DNA from: Norana najaformis
Taxonomy: Eukaryota > Annelida > Clitellata > Crassiclitellata > Hormogastridae
Length of the DNA: 64,000 nucleotides
Direction: 5' to 3'
Assembly (NCBI GenBank): GCA_964023275.1
Contig: OZ029919.1
Location: 5,743,950-5,807,949, forward strand
The notes under the pieces were generated by a model, which worked only from the letters and a program-made list of their open reading frames with translations, did no database searches and was not told where the DNA came from. Positions 21,392 through 32,873 of the stretch are shown here, piece by piece (position 1 is the stretch's first letter; the number at the start of each line of letters is the position of its first letter). A program made the translations under genes and the position numbers.

Positions 21392-22183
21392 CCGACAAAA
21401 CCGAAGAAATCTAGAAACAAACGTCGCAGCTGAACAACAAGAAGCTCGAGCCCGGATGGCCGAAGCGCCGGCTCCCAAGGTTAGAGAGTTCGGGACGATC
21501 GACATCCCCTAGTATAGCGTATTTTCGGGTGTATATGGCTGCCGGCGATGTGCACAAACCATGTTCCGTGGGGCGCCCTGACCAATATTGTTCTTGCATC
21601 CCATCGACGAGAACGACGAATCCACCAGGACACGCAGGGGCCCGTCTACGGCTGGTTTCTGCGGAACAAGCTCGACAGATTTGGCGGGCAGGAGGCTAAA
21701 GCGTAGGCCTACGCCGCACTTCACTGTCATCTGGGAGCGGAAAGGAACAAAGAACAATAAAGACCGTCTGGCCGCGATCGCACTCGTGCCGCACCCGTAG
21801 CGGGAACAACAGTAGAACGACAACCAGGATAAGGATCTACCACTACAAACCCGGCCGGAGTACATTACAAGATGCCCCGGTTCCAACACACGGCGTAGAG
21901 CCCGCCCAAGCTCCACGCCAGCTCTTTCTGTGCTGCCACCAAAGAGAGGTGCCCCGATCTCCATGCACCGTCTGTCGTGTCAATCCCGGCAGCATGGTTT
22001 CGTAGGTCTTCGCGCGACATCCACTCTCGGCGGCTGGCGCTTGTACCATAGGATTCCTGCGCCTTGTAAAAAACTCGTGGGACGGAAACCGCGGAATACC
22101 ATCATCGCCGAATAGCCGTAGGTCTATTGGCCGCCAAGTATCTCTGCTTGCGCGAGGCTGCCTGGCACACCCTATATAGTATC
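21392..22183 (+). mobile_element. Element X, copy b (3' part), fused upstream of EndoU copy A
   Basis: This GC-rich stretch matches 40,400-41,182. The plus strand reads FLRNKLDRFGGQEA near 21,655, matching FLRNELDRFGGQEALAKAYA in copy c, but it is more decayed. The minus strand is also partly open (21,509-21,964), so the coding strand is not certain. The element ends at TATAGTATC, immediately followed by AGACCTGTGCAGAAAAACG, where homology to the flank of EndoU copy 0 begins. Confidence 0.5.
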
Positions 22184-22299
22184 AGACCTGTGCAGAAAAA
22201 CGAAAATCCGATCCAGAAAAACATATAATTATTTACATTAAAATTATATATTTTTCTTTTTATATTTATCGTCATTAACATGAATGCATGCTCGTGCAG

Positions 22300-22417
22300 G
22301 GAATGCGGTGCCGAATGCAACGGACGAGGAAATTCGTAACATCACCCAGAAGATCTGGGCAGCCGATGCCAACCGTTTGGCAGACAACGATGTTGTATAC
22401 AACATCAGTGGAGAAAA
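22300..22417 (+). pseudogene. ENDOU-like: EndoU copy A, first domain exon
   Basis: The exon encodes NAVPNATDEEI then RNITQKIWAADANRLADNDV, the start of the XendoU domain. The acceptor is GCTCGTGCAG and the donor is GAGAAAA|GTACGA. It is identical in length (118 bases) and nearly in sequence to copy B. The exon itself is intact, but the copy is damaged downstream. A 198-base antisense frame over it is a shadow. Confidence 0.85.
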
Positions 22418-22647
22418 GTACGAGGAATCGAGTTTACACAATTCTGGCCATATGAAATGATTCCACTTTCTGAATATTCATAATAACATTGACTGAGTTA
22501 AATTTAAAAAGTGTGGCCAGCATCTGTTGCTGTTATTATGCCACGTACGAATGAATCTATTTTGTAAGTAGTCATACATGTATGTTTGCGACATACGCAG
22601 AATTAGGCGTTATGTCTCCGTGTCTTCTGGAATATCCTTGGCAAATG

Positions 22648-23215
22648 CATTGGTCTCCAGTCGCCTTGACTGCTGTAACTCGCTTCTTGTTGTATAACAA
22701 AGTCAAACATGCAGAAACTCCAAAGCGTGCAGAACTCCTTAGGGCCTTAACAAAATATGAGCATTTTACACCTGTGCTTAAATCTTCGCATTGGTTTCCT
22801 CTTCAGCAAAGGATTTATTTGAAATTGGAGCTTATAGTTTATAAAACATTGAACTCTGGCCAACCACAGTCCTTATTCTCCAGACTTTTCATTATTCAAC
22901 CTGGTCATCTGACTGTTTTTCTCAAGTCGTATCGAAGACTATAACTATTCTTAGTGAATGCGTTATTTTGGTTGCTGGACCTAAATTTTGGAACTCCCAT
23001 CCTGTATTCGTTCTGCTCTGTCGCTTGTCATTTCGTTCTCAGCTTAATACTTACCTTTTTTTGAAATTGCTTATCCACCATAGGCTGCCTTTTTGTCTTC
23101 TGGACTGACCTCTTGAATATTGATCTGATTGTGGCTTTGGTTTGGTGCACCATCGGTTGAAGCCTTGTGCATTAGACATCGGTGCGTCACAAGTTACTAG
23201 TTGAATACAATTATA
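22648..23215 (+). pseudogene. Family 3 LINE fragment in intron 1 of EndoU copy A
   Basis: The plus strand gives SSRLDCCNSLLV then ALTKYEHFTPVLKSSHW, LIVYKTLNSGQP, and a 3' UTR with TGGTGCACCATCGGTTGAAG. The fragment is orthologous to those in copies 0 and B. Confidence 0.7.
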
Positions 23216-23754
23216 ATTATTACTAAATGTCTTGTGGAAATTTCCAGTTAGTCAGATGCTTTTTATAAGCAACTTATTCATCAGTAGGAAAACTACTTAT
23301 AGGCCTTTTCGAAACACGCCTATACTGAAATTCATCAGAATACCAAAGGTAGGCTATTCAGTTTCTTTTAACTCGACTTGTACACTGAGGGCAGAGTACA
23401 GGGTGACCAGCCCCGCCAGGACGCTGTCTTTTGATTTGGGAAGCATACCAATTAGTTGGCCCCGAACTGGTTGAGATAAGGGTTGCTCGCTTAAGAACTA
23501 CAACTGTAAAGTAAAAACAGATCTTGATAAAACTGATATAAAAATTTGATAAAAAAGCTAAAACCACCAAAAAACCTTGGAAGCTGAGAAAGATAAGCAA
23601 AAATCTTGGAAATTGAGAAATAGTCATTCAGTTCTGGAAAACTAGAGAAGCTCATAAAAATTATAACATTTGGGCTGGGATGGGGAAGACCTATAGTCGA
23701 GCTGTTTTATTGAAGTTTAAACCTATAAGGGTTAGCCTGGCATCATCTATGACA

Positions 23755-23863
23755 TTCAGATTTCAGACTGACAAGCCAGGCCAAAGAAACATGGCATTTA
23801 AGATATTCTTGCTTCAGATTGATTAGCCAGGAACATTGGACGTTTAAGATATTTGAATTTCAG
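23755..23863 (+). repeat. Acceptor-like tandem units before EndoU exon 2, copy A
   Basis: Two units end in TTTCAGACTGACAAGCC and CTTCAGATTGATTAGCC, followed by the real acceptor ATTTCAGACTGTTCACC. Each unit ends in the same splice-site-like motif, so the intron end is a short tandem array of 3' splice-site look-alikes. Confidence 0.5.
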
Positions 23864-24063
23864 ACTGTTCACCTATGTGAACGAAGCGCCCTTGAAAAAC
23901 GGAACCTATGCCAAAATGATCACTCTGTTCGACAACTACGAAGCCGTAGTTGGAAAAAACCAATCGTGCGATGAGAACTGCACCAATGAGGAAGAGCATT
24001 TCCTCGATGCAATCCTCAATACCGGACCCATCGAACTCGCCCACGATTGGCTCGTTTCACAAG
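23864..24063 (+). pseudogene. ENDOU-like: EndoU copy A, second domain exon
   Basis: It encodes LFTYVNEAPLKNGTYAKMIT, LFDNYEAVVG and EEEHFLDAI, then AHDWLVSQ, the helical part of the XendoU domain. The acceptor is GAATTTCAG; the donor is TCACAAG|GTCCGT. The joint with exon 1 is in phase. There is no defect in this exon. Confidence 0.85.
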
Positions 24064-24911
24064 GTCCGTTTATTAATGTCTGTGTTCACGTAATCACAGG
24101 CTGCAACGCTCTTGAAAGCAATGCCTTCTGAGAGTTAGAATATTTATAGACATAAGCTGTCTGATGTGAAAGCACTATTGTTGCCTGGTGCCAGTTATGC
24201 CCAGGACCAAAAGGCCACAGTACTGACTTATTATCCACAGCGACTGCTTCATTACTATGCTGTTAATTTCTAATCTAATCTAATCTAATCTAATCCAATG
24301 ACTTCTATAGCACTATTATTAGAATGCCCAAGGCATCAATCCATGGTCACTTCAAGTGAAAATTTAATCAAATCACATAACCTATAAAATATTTTTTAAA
24401 CTTATAAGTGTAGTCTGTGGACGTTGTGGCTAAAAATAGTGTCTGCTGTTTCCAGATATTACTGTCAACAGTGCATAGTAGCACAGCCACAGTAATTAAT
24501 GCAACATGCCTTAAGCAGGTATAAATTGTTTTCAACTTCTTTTACCCTCTGTAAATCTGAATATGGACAGTGATAGTCAGCAGGATATGTGTCGCTCACA
24601 ATTAATTCTGTTCCAAGTCTCCAAAGCAGCGTCTGGGTCCTACGTATACAATACCGATTGTATACGTACATTACCTAAACACACACATATATGTGTGTGT
24701 ATATATACGCGGTTCTTTATAGCGACCGTTTAGCCTCGACCCTGCTCATTATTCAACGAATTAATTGGGTGAGGTCTTTCATCTCGGCTGCCCGTTTGAA
24801 TGTGCACCACTCCATTTAAGGTCCCCGTGTACGGACCGTAAAATACACAATTTCTTTTATCTGATCTGCACCAGCAGAGCCGTAGAAGTGTAGGTCAAAA
24901 TGTTATTTTTT
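24064..24911. other. EndoU copy A intron 2, upstream part
   Basis: Homologous to 43,063-44,390 and, inverted, 2,095-2,656. It holds a SINE-like fragment with a (TAATC)5 end at about 24,265-24,400, a (CA/TA)n stretch at about 24,678-24,712, and at 24,717-24,765 a motif AGCGACCG...CCTCGACCCTGCTCA that also occurs in the solo LTR at 7,258. Copy A keeps the empty site of the hAT MITE found in copy B. Confidence 0.5.
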
Positions 24912-24922
24912 ATATTTATATG

Positions 24923-26507
24923 ACCAGGTTATGGGGATACTAGAAGGAAAGAGCACTCGCTCGCTACGATATTTAATAGGAATCAATGCTTACAATAAAT
25001 AAGCACTATGTCGACTGTAGTCAATGTCTGTACTGGTCGACCCTTGTCCGACTGTCGCTGCGAGAGTTCAGTTCAGACTAGCCTTCTCTTCCTCCCCAAG
25101 CTACCTGTTCCGGTGCTTATATAAGTTTTCTGTCCCTAGCCCGTCAGCTATCTTAAGCTATCTCGGACCACTCAACTCCCCCGTCTCCCCCAAGCCAAAT
25201 CTCGCATTCATATCTTTAGGATTGGTGTATACCGAAGCGCGATCCTCTTAGGCAGTGATCTCAGTTCAGCCTCGTCTGTGCCAGCGTGCACCCTCTTCCA
25301 TTAGCATGTCTCGCCGACTGCTTGTCTCTGCCCGGATTCCATTATCCTCCGTCTTTTCGCCCAGCAACCATTAACTGGCCAAGACTCTTTAAATTTGAAC
25401 TTTGTCCGTATCGCTTGACCGGTGGGGCAGTTTTAGTCGGAGTGATTTCTCTCAGCTATCGGCTCGCTCTGCGAGATAATTTGTCTTGGCTGTGTAATGG
25501 AGATTCCTGCCTTCCCCTCCCTTTTAGGTGGGCTGCGTCTTGCCCGTGTCAAGTATTTAAGACTCGTTCTGGCTGTGAACATTTGTACCGACCGAGATGT
25601 CACCATCAGAAGACAACCAGACGGCCCTCATACCTCGTAACCGGACCACGCGAAATCTACCAGAAATGCCTACAATCAACACCGGCGACTTGCAGAGACA
25701 AACACTGAAGGTTCCCTCAGCCAATCCTGACGGCTCCCGTACCATAAACGACAGAAGGCGATCCGCATAAACATCAAGAGGAAAGGCTCACCGATCACCT
25801 ATCGAACATCAGAAGCACGAAGCAAGAAGAATGAAGACATCAGCTCCAACACGAGACAAGCCAAAAAGAAAGACGAGACAAAGAACAGACGAAATCAGTC
25901 CTCGCCTCGCTTCAACCTTGACGTCTCTACCAGGGTGCAGTAGGATGGCGAGTGGCGTCGTCACCCGATCAAAGGCTGCATATATCCAACGATGGAGACG
26001 TAGGCCTACATGTAACATGGCGAGCACTGGCCGCCATCAAATAAGCTTGGCCAACGGGACGAGAGGATTGAAGAAAGAAGACAAAAAGACTAAAAGGGAC
26101 ATTTTATTTAAAAGAATATCCTAAAAGAACACTGTAGAACACTTAACCCACGAACACTTGACCTAATTACATGTAACCAAGACAGAGGAGGGGAGTAAAC
26201 TCAACTCCACTGCACGAGCATTGGAAAAATCCTACATCCAGTCTCCTCATTGGGGTTTTCTGGTTGGGTAGCCGGCCGTCAGCTTACCTGTCTTGGGTCC
26301 CATAGGTTAGTCTACCACAAATTTGTCTTTGTACTATGTTGTTGTTACGACGTCAATCATCTAGTTATGACGGCGTCGTTAAATAAACGTTATCAAATTG
26401 AATTGTGAACATTTGGTCTCTATTAATATTTATTGCCTGTAACATTACTTATTACTTTACCGAACGTCTTACTTTATGGCTTCTATTGCGCCTGCATGTC
26501 CTTTGTC
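24923..26507 (+). mobile_element. 1.6 kb unclassified insertion beside EndoU exon 3, 11-bp target duplication
   Basis: ATATTTATATG occurs at 24,912-24,922 and again at 26,508-26,518, while copy B has one GCATTTATATG at the matching place (44,383-44,393). The insert therefore has an 11-bp target duplication, as LINEs often make. The inside has no convincing protein; GGCGTCGTTAAATAAACG near 26,370 resembles a retrotransposon 3' end. No terminal inverted repeats are seen. It ends 3 bases before the CAG of the exon 3 acceptor. Confidence 0.6.
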
Positions 26508-26521
26508 ATATTTATATGCAG

Positions 26522-26769
26522 ATCTGGCATTGCCAAACGATACATTCAAAGCTAAACTTCGTCAGTACTGGATTTTGCGTTGCTCCCGATCGATCAAAGC
26601 AGTGCTGGACACCTGCGGTTTGAACACGCATTTGTTGGCGAAATATAGGAGAGCACGCTGCAGGGACAGCAGAGCAGTGACAGGACTTCACAACTGGGTT
26701 CAGATATACTTACAGGAAAAAGCGGGAAATCTCGTTTTCAATACTACAATAAGAAGCTTAATCAGTTAA
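26522..26769 (+). pseudogene. ENDOU-like: EndoU copy A, third domain exon, catalytic motif destroyed
   Basis: It begins DLALPNDTFKAKLRQYW in phase with exon 2 and ends VTGLHNWVQIYLQEKAGNLV. In copy B the middle reads GFEHAFVGEI, the catalytic Glu-His...Glu motif of XendoU enzymes. Copy A has lost one T in a TTT run, so the same bases read GLNTHLLAK, and a few bases later a short insertion restores the frame. The donor present in copy B (GCG|GTGAGT) is deleted, and translation runs into TAA at 26,767. The second catalytic His (LHNW) survives. This copy cannot be a normal EndoU. Confidence 0.8.
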
Positions 26770-27056
26770 GCCAATACATTGTCACAGGTTGTCTAGGGAT
26801 ATGGAAGATTACATGAGCTTTAGGATAAAATGTTTTATTTCGTAAGCTATCTACAAGCGTAGCCTGATTCGCATAGAAACAAGACGTCGACCGCAGGTGG
26901 CATCAGAACCAGCGAAGAGCCTCTCAAGAAGAAAAAGCACAACGTTCACCAGCGGACGGTGACGAAAAACGGCTCAAAAAGAACCAAAAACAAAACGGTT
27001 CAGAACAACTGAACAAGACATCCACGCAGGGAGACTTAAACATGACTGCCGAAAGT

Positions 27057-27595
27057 CCTATCACTTACCTGCAACACACTTCAATCTTCCCAACCCTCCT
27101 ATCATCGTCAGTTATTTACAATACAACAGCTTCGCTCAACTCGCTCCTATTCTGCCTTAACACTTCTCCGCCCTCCCTCACCTCATCCTTAAAATTTGGT
27201 AATCGCTTCATAGCCATAGCTGCCCCACCACTCTGGAATAAACTCCCCAGAATTGCGACAGTTTTCTGACCCATCATACAAACTTATCGATGCTCCGCCG
27301 CTTGAAATTACTGCCGCGGCCTTTCACTCAAAGCTCAAAAACGTTCCTCTTTCACAGATCGTACCCTGACACCCCTTCTTCCTCTTATCCCTCTCTCCTC
27401 TCCAACCCCAAACCCCATCCCCCCGTAGCTGCCACGCTCTCTCTGTCTGACGTTTGGTTTTTGACCTGGAACCTAACCCTTTTTGGCTATCGATTTTGTT
27501 TTGACTAAGCGCCTGTGAATAAGCTGGTTCCCGCGGCGCGGCTTTCGTTGGGCGCTGTGGAAATCTCGGAATTACGATTACGATTACTGGTAAGG
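27057..27595 (+). pseudogene. Family 1 LINE 3' fragment in intron 3 of EndoU copy A
   Basis: The plus strand has SSLKFGNRFIAIAAPPLWNK, then a 3' UTR with CACAGCGCCC-like sequence and an (ATTACG)n tail at about 27,572-27,590. Copy B lacks it, so it arrived after the A/B duplication. About 400 bases of intron present in copy B are missing here. Confidence 0.75.
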
Positions 27596-27799
27596 CAAGT
27601 TATGCAGCTAAGTCAAAAATATAGGAGAGCACGCTGAAGGGATACAGGCTACTGTTATACGTTAATTTCGAACTTTTGAACTGAAAAGCTCATCAGCCCA
27701 ACAGTAAATTACAGTTCACCAGTCTTGGTGCATCTGTCAAGAATAAGCCTGCTAGCAAGTCCACTAATCTTCATTGGAAGAATAGCGAGTAGCTGTGTA

Positions 27800-28225
27800 A
27801 CTGACTGTACTTTAGTATCATTCCTTCTTCTCTCATCATACATCGCATCATCATTCTTCCCTCACATTCTTGTGTTCCGCTGTCTGTCCTACGAATGGCA
27901 CCCTTCCTTTCAGCACCCTCCCTCGCGTGAGCGCGTTGCCCTTTAGAGTCATACTTTTTGCCGTGTCTACCTCCTTTCCTCTGTCTGTTGTCTGGATCGT
28001 CCTTTCGTCTTTGCATGAGTCATGCCTGCTTGTATTAATGTTTCTGTCCTGTTTGTCTCTACGACTTTTAACTTTCGTTAACATTATGCTGTGTCATCAT
28101 CAATTATGTCTTCTATGCTAATTTAATTCTAAAATTCTTTAGTTCATTGTGCATGTTATTATTTGGTCTCCTATTCTATGGCCGTATATCGCATCATCGT
28201 CCCCTCGGATTGATTACACTGACCA
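27800..28225 (+). other. Unclassified insert in intron 3 of EndoU copy A
   Basis: This pyrimidine-rich stretch is absent from copies B and C, whose introns read from the GACTGACTG/ACCGCTGGCTGACC region into other sequence. It has no convincing frame and could be the 3' UTR of an unknown retrotransposon. Confidence 0.35.
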
Positions 28226-28650
28226 CTGACCTTAATGGACCTTCTCCTCCTCCTCATCATCATCTGTGACACTCCCCTCTGATGATGATGATCTGAATTT
28301 AGCCTGACTAAACTCAACCAAGCCACTGAGCCGTCTCTCCACAACTAAAACAGGCAGGGCTTGTTTAGTGTGCCGTGACAGTCTATTAATTTTGGGCAGG
28401 AAGAAGCCAAACTGTACGTGCTACACAATTTGCCCCAATATTACTTTTCTGATTTTTCACACAAAATTATTTTACATATGTGGAATATTTTGCTAAGGCT
28501 GGGCTGGGGCGCACGTCTGAGTAAGTATCTTGAAGGGATGCCATGTGAATGATCCGAATAATTGAATGAATGATTGAATAAATGAATGATTTACGCAATC
28601 AATTTTTCTGAAGAAGGTTCTTTAAGTGGGTTGACTTCTTGATTTTTCAG

Positions 28651-28857
28651 CCGGCCATTGAAGCATTCAGCTTCGACTGGCTCAACTGCACAAAGAAAAT
28701 AAGCAGTGTAGAGATCGCCTTGTTCACGGTCTGTCTGCTGGCTCGTCCAGGCAGTAACTGCCCAATCCAGTTGGGAGACAATCAGCTGAAAATGACCGCC
28801 AGTGGAAGAACGGTGAATAACATGACAACGATTGGAAATGCTTTCCTCGATTGCTAA
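28651..28857 (+). pseudogene. ENDOU-like: EndoU copy A, last exon with 24-base deletion
   Basis: The exon starts PAIEAFSFDWLNCTKK, where the last lysine region aligns with the catalytic Lys of XendoU, and ends TIGNAFLDC-stop. Copy B reads KISTVFMRTSPEVEIALFTV; copy A reads KISSVEIALFTV, an in-frame loss of 8 codons covering the conserved TSPE segment. The acceptor is GATTTTTCAG. Confidence 0.8.
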
Positions 28858-29309
28858 ACTGCACACTGTTGTTTACGAAACAGCAGAATCATGCGGCTTC
28901 AGGTCACTTAATTAAGAGTCAGTGTGAGCTCTCGTGGATGCTCAAAACTAAACTCAATAAATCTTCAATAAACTATTGAGGCTGTTCATTTGGGTTCAGT
29001 TGAGCCCATCAAGTTGCGAGGAATTTATTTCGAAGTTGAGACAAATTCAGATGTCCTAGAAAATATTGCTTGCACCGCAAAATGTTGTCAGCCACTAATG
29101 CAATTTAGAGTAGGCCTACAAGCAAACAGGTCCTGCTTCTACATTTCATTTCTAGAATTTCTTTCCGACTAGTACAGTTTTACAGGCTGACAATGCAAAG
29201 CCTGCAAGTTTTACGCTATATCTGCCCTTGTGAACATGTAATTGTAAATGAAAATCTGAAATTTCTTAAAAACTGCATGTTTCAGACCAGCTTATTATTA
29301 AATTGTGAT
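28858..29309 (+). terminator. 3' flank of EndoU copy A with polyadenylation signals
   Basis: AATAAA occurs at 28,956-28,961 and 28,967-28,972, about 100 bases after the stop. The same pair is in copy B, and a single one in copy C. The next 300 bases are conserved among the three copies without a frame I trust. Confidence 0.6.
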
Positions 29310-29461
29310 CGTATCGTATTCGCAATCTCGAGATTTCTTTAATGCGCAACAAAGTTAAGTGCAGAAACTATGCTTATTCACAGGCGCTCAGTCAAAACAA
29401 AACCAATATGCAAAGAAAGGTTCAGTATACAGGTGAAGATCCATGAGTAAAGCAGGCAGGC
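29310..29461 (-). mobile_element. Family 1 LINE tail cut by block Y breakpoint
   Basis: CGTATCGTATTCGCAATCTCGAG is replaced here by a decayed (CGTAAT)n tail start followed by GAGATTTCTTTAATGC, matching 51,355 onward. In copy B this LINE continues for about 400 more bases; here it stops after AAAGCAGGCAGGC, where block Y arm 2 begins. Confidence 0.6.
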
Positions 29462-29469
29462 TGAAGAAT

Positions 29470-31665
29470 TATTATTATTTACGGTAATTGTAATTTTTAT
29501 TGTAATCTGACATTTATAAAGCGCCACTTCAAGAATAAACTCATCAGGGGCGCTCCCGACCCGAACCAGTGAAAACACTGTCAAATAATACAGACTTCAG
29601 GCGCTTGCGAAACTGCGGAAGGGACAAACTGAAGAGCTTGAGCTGCAACTCTCGGAAAAGGTGATTGCAGCTGGTAGGGTCGACATTGGCAAAGCTTCTG
29701 GACTGAGCTGTAGCAGTGCGCATACAAGGGACAGTCAGAAGCCCAAGGGCAGCCGATCAGAGAGTGTTACGGCCCGGAATCATGGAGACCGAAATGTAGA
29801 AGTCCCTAAGGTATGATGGAGCAGAGCTAACGAGACAATTACGCATAAGGGATAGAATCTTGAACTGAATGCGCTGCTGAATGGGGAGCCAGTGCAAGGT
29901 GTCCCGCATAAAGGAAGTTATATGACCATACCTAGGGACAACAAGACGGGGAAGGGCATTGAGAGCAGAATGAAGCTGGAAAATATTAGCTAGAGAAAAT
30001 CCATCAAAGATAGCGTTGCCAAAGCTTGGTGCAGATCAGGACATGAATCAAAGTAGAAACAGCATGAAAGGAGAGGGAGCGGCGGATAGTACGAAGGTGA
30101 CAAAGGTGGTAAACTCATGAGCGGCAGACACCGTTAACGTGATCGCTCAAGGAGAGAGTTCCTGGTCCAGGACGACTCCAAGATCACGGGCTGTGGAAGA
30201 GAATAGAATGTTCGGATACCTCTGGCGTAAGGATAAAGTATCGATCTTAGCAAGCTGAGCACGACCGCCAACTCAGATGAACTGGGTCTTAGACGATTAG
30301 AGGACATACAGAGACCAATGGCAGATATTGCGTCAAGAATCCTCTCAACCAGAGAGAGCCGCGTCCGCTGGGCCATGAGCAAAGGCCTGAGTGTCGTCTG
30401 CATTCTGATGGCCAGCAACACCCATGGGAAGGAGAACCCATCCCAGGTCGGCAGTGTACAGAATGTAAAGGAGAGGGGCGAAGACAGAGCCCTGAGGAAG
30501 GCCAAAAGAAATAGGGGACCAGGCGGAACGTGTGAGCCCAAAGACAACATAATGGGAGCGGTCCGAGAGGAATGACTGAAACCAAAGAAGGGCAGTATCA
30601 GTAATGCCAAAGATTTCTCCAGACGCTCCAAAAAGATAGAGTGATCCATAGTATCAAAAGCAGCGCTAACATAATAAAGGGCAAGAAGGGTAACTTGTCC
30701 ACCGTCAAAAGCTCAAAAGACGTCTGCCAAGAGACGTGTAATAAATGATTCAGTAGAGTGGAACTTCCTGAATCCAGGTTAAAGAGGAGGCATAAGGGAG
30801 TTAGAGTCAAGGTAGTCAACCAGTTGAAAGGACACACATCTTTCAAGAAGCTTAGAGAGGAAGGAAAGGTTAGAGTTAGATCGGTAGTTAGATACATCAC
30901 TGGGGTCAAGACCGTGGCGATTGAGAGAAGGGTAGACTAGAGCACGTTTGTGAAAAGCCGGGAGTGAACCCTGACCAAGGGAGGTTTTACAAAGCAAATG
31001 TAAGAACGGAATTAAGTCATCTATGAAACCTTAATTTAAAATGGTGGTAATAAGTCTATTTCACATGACTTAGCAGGAGACTCCAGCAGGAGCCTACGAA
31101 GGACGTCCAGAAGCAGATACTTCCAATATGGAAGCCTGGACGACGTGAGAGGAAAGGGGGAAGAGGAGAACCATCTGTAGATTGGCGGATCGATTCGATT
31201 TTCCTGCGCATGTGGTCAAGATAGGCCTTCACCGTGAACGGAGGCTGGGCCGGAGAGTTAGGAAGCGGTAGGACGGCCGAGGAAGTCGGAGACCGAAGAC
31301 CAGAGCCGACGCGGATTGCTCCTCTCCCGCTCTATCAACGACTCTCAGTATGCCATTTTTTTAGCTCGAAATCCCCGGCGCATTAAGCGAAGAAGGATCC
31401 AGTCGAGAAGATCAGTAGGATCACGTGTTCGTCGATACCTTCGCTCAAGCCGCCTGACGTCGTGAAGTAGAGCGCTACAGAATCGGTCAAACCAAGGTGC
31501 CAACGGTCTCCGTCGGGCCCGCTGCGGACGAAGGGGAATGAGGTCATCGATTAGGAGGCGAATTGAAGAGTCAAAGAGAGCAAAAAGTTCTTCAAATGAA
31601 CGGCCAGCGAGGGAGGAGAGTTCCCCGCAGAGAGGACTATTGCTTAAATGTAACGTAATGTTACA
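29470..31665 (-). pseudogene. CR1/L2-type LINE (family 2), arm 2
   Basis: The minus strand gives PWFDRFCSALLHDVRRLER, DPSDVSNYRSNSNLSF, FDTMDHSIFLERLEKSLAL, then a PFGLPQGSVLAPLLY block in another frame. It is nearly identical to arm 1, including most of the frame breaks, so the LINE was already dead when the block was copied. The (ATTACA)n tail is near 29,480-29,510. Confidence 0.8.
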
Positions 31666-32873
31666 GACAATTATATAGCGCCTTTCAAGCACCTCCCAAA
31701 AGCGCTGGGCACTTCCCAAAAGCGCTGTTTTTGAATGTGAACTATTTGACTGGTTTGTTACTAGATTGCTTTTCGAACTCACTTTAGTCATCCACACGGT
31801 GTTCAGAGCTTAGTATCAGTATCTGTTAGTACAGCCGTCTGTTTTTGTTTAGCTTTGGCTTTTATTCTCTTAGTGTACAACAGAATAACATCTATGGCCT
31901 TGGTTTGGACACATACCACATGTCACTTGACCCAACTGACTGGTCAGTCATATGATAAATTTTACAGTATCTTAGATATGAGTAATGAGTGCCTTTTAGA
32001 AGTTCTTAGAACGTGCTATGTCTTTGTCCAGATTACTAACTAATGGGGTCTGTATACTTCCATATCCTCTGTAGCCTGGCTTCTGTTTTCCCTTGCGTAT
32101 TTGGATTTTGATTGGACTACTGCAATGAAATATGAGTTTACGTTTGAAGTGTCCACTGACTGATGCTTTATGCATTGTGAACTGTGCTTTAGAAATGTTC
32201 AGATTAGATTAGTTTTATCTTGGCTTTAACTGGTTTTCCTGTATCACTCAAATCCAGACCTTATACAGGATTCTGCTCACTGTCTCAGGCAATATTTAAG
32301 TTCTAACATAACAAGTTCAGTGCCTTAAATCTCTTGTTATTTTGCTATCCACAGGCTTGTATAGATGGCAGAATTAGAAACTGACCAACGAAATCCTATC
32401 ATTTGGTCATTGTATGAGAAGAGTCTTTGGTCTGTGTTGTATTCCGGCTGTGCACCTTGATTAAGGTACGCTGCTGCGAGTCGTAAATTGTGCGCAGTAA
32501 TGTTTTTTTATAGGCAGACATCCTACTTCTTGATAACATTGGCCTTTTTTGTCTTTGTGATTGTTAACATGACATCATCTTTTGTGCAGACTGGTGGTGT
32601 GAGCGAGACTGAGCTATTAAGTCTGAAGCCAACACAGACTGCATTTGTAACGACGAACAGGATATTCTTTCTGTGTCTTTGGCATTGCTCTATGTGTGCT
32701 TGTCTGCAAAGGAGGCCAAGATACCTCGTACTGCCTATCCTTCGAAGTTAAGGCCCGTATGCATGTATCATAGCATTTATATGGTGACTGTAAAGAAGTT
32801 CTCCGAAGCACTGCTTATATGGCTATCTAACTGATCAGTGCAGGTGCACTGGTGCAGCTTAAGAAAGACGGAA

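Noticed and set aside
22244..22441. 65-codon minus-strand frame (also 41,101-41,442)
   Set aside because: Antisense shadow of EndoU exon 1.
24272..24296. (TAATC)5 run as a possible telomere-like repeat
   Set aside because: Short, and it marks the end of a SINE-like fragment that is also present in the other EndoU copies.
27771..28084. Overlapping minus-strand frames of 77-81 codons
   Set aside because: Charged low-complexity translations of a pyrimidine-rich insert; no conserved counterpart in copies B or C.
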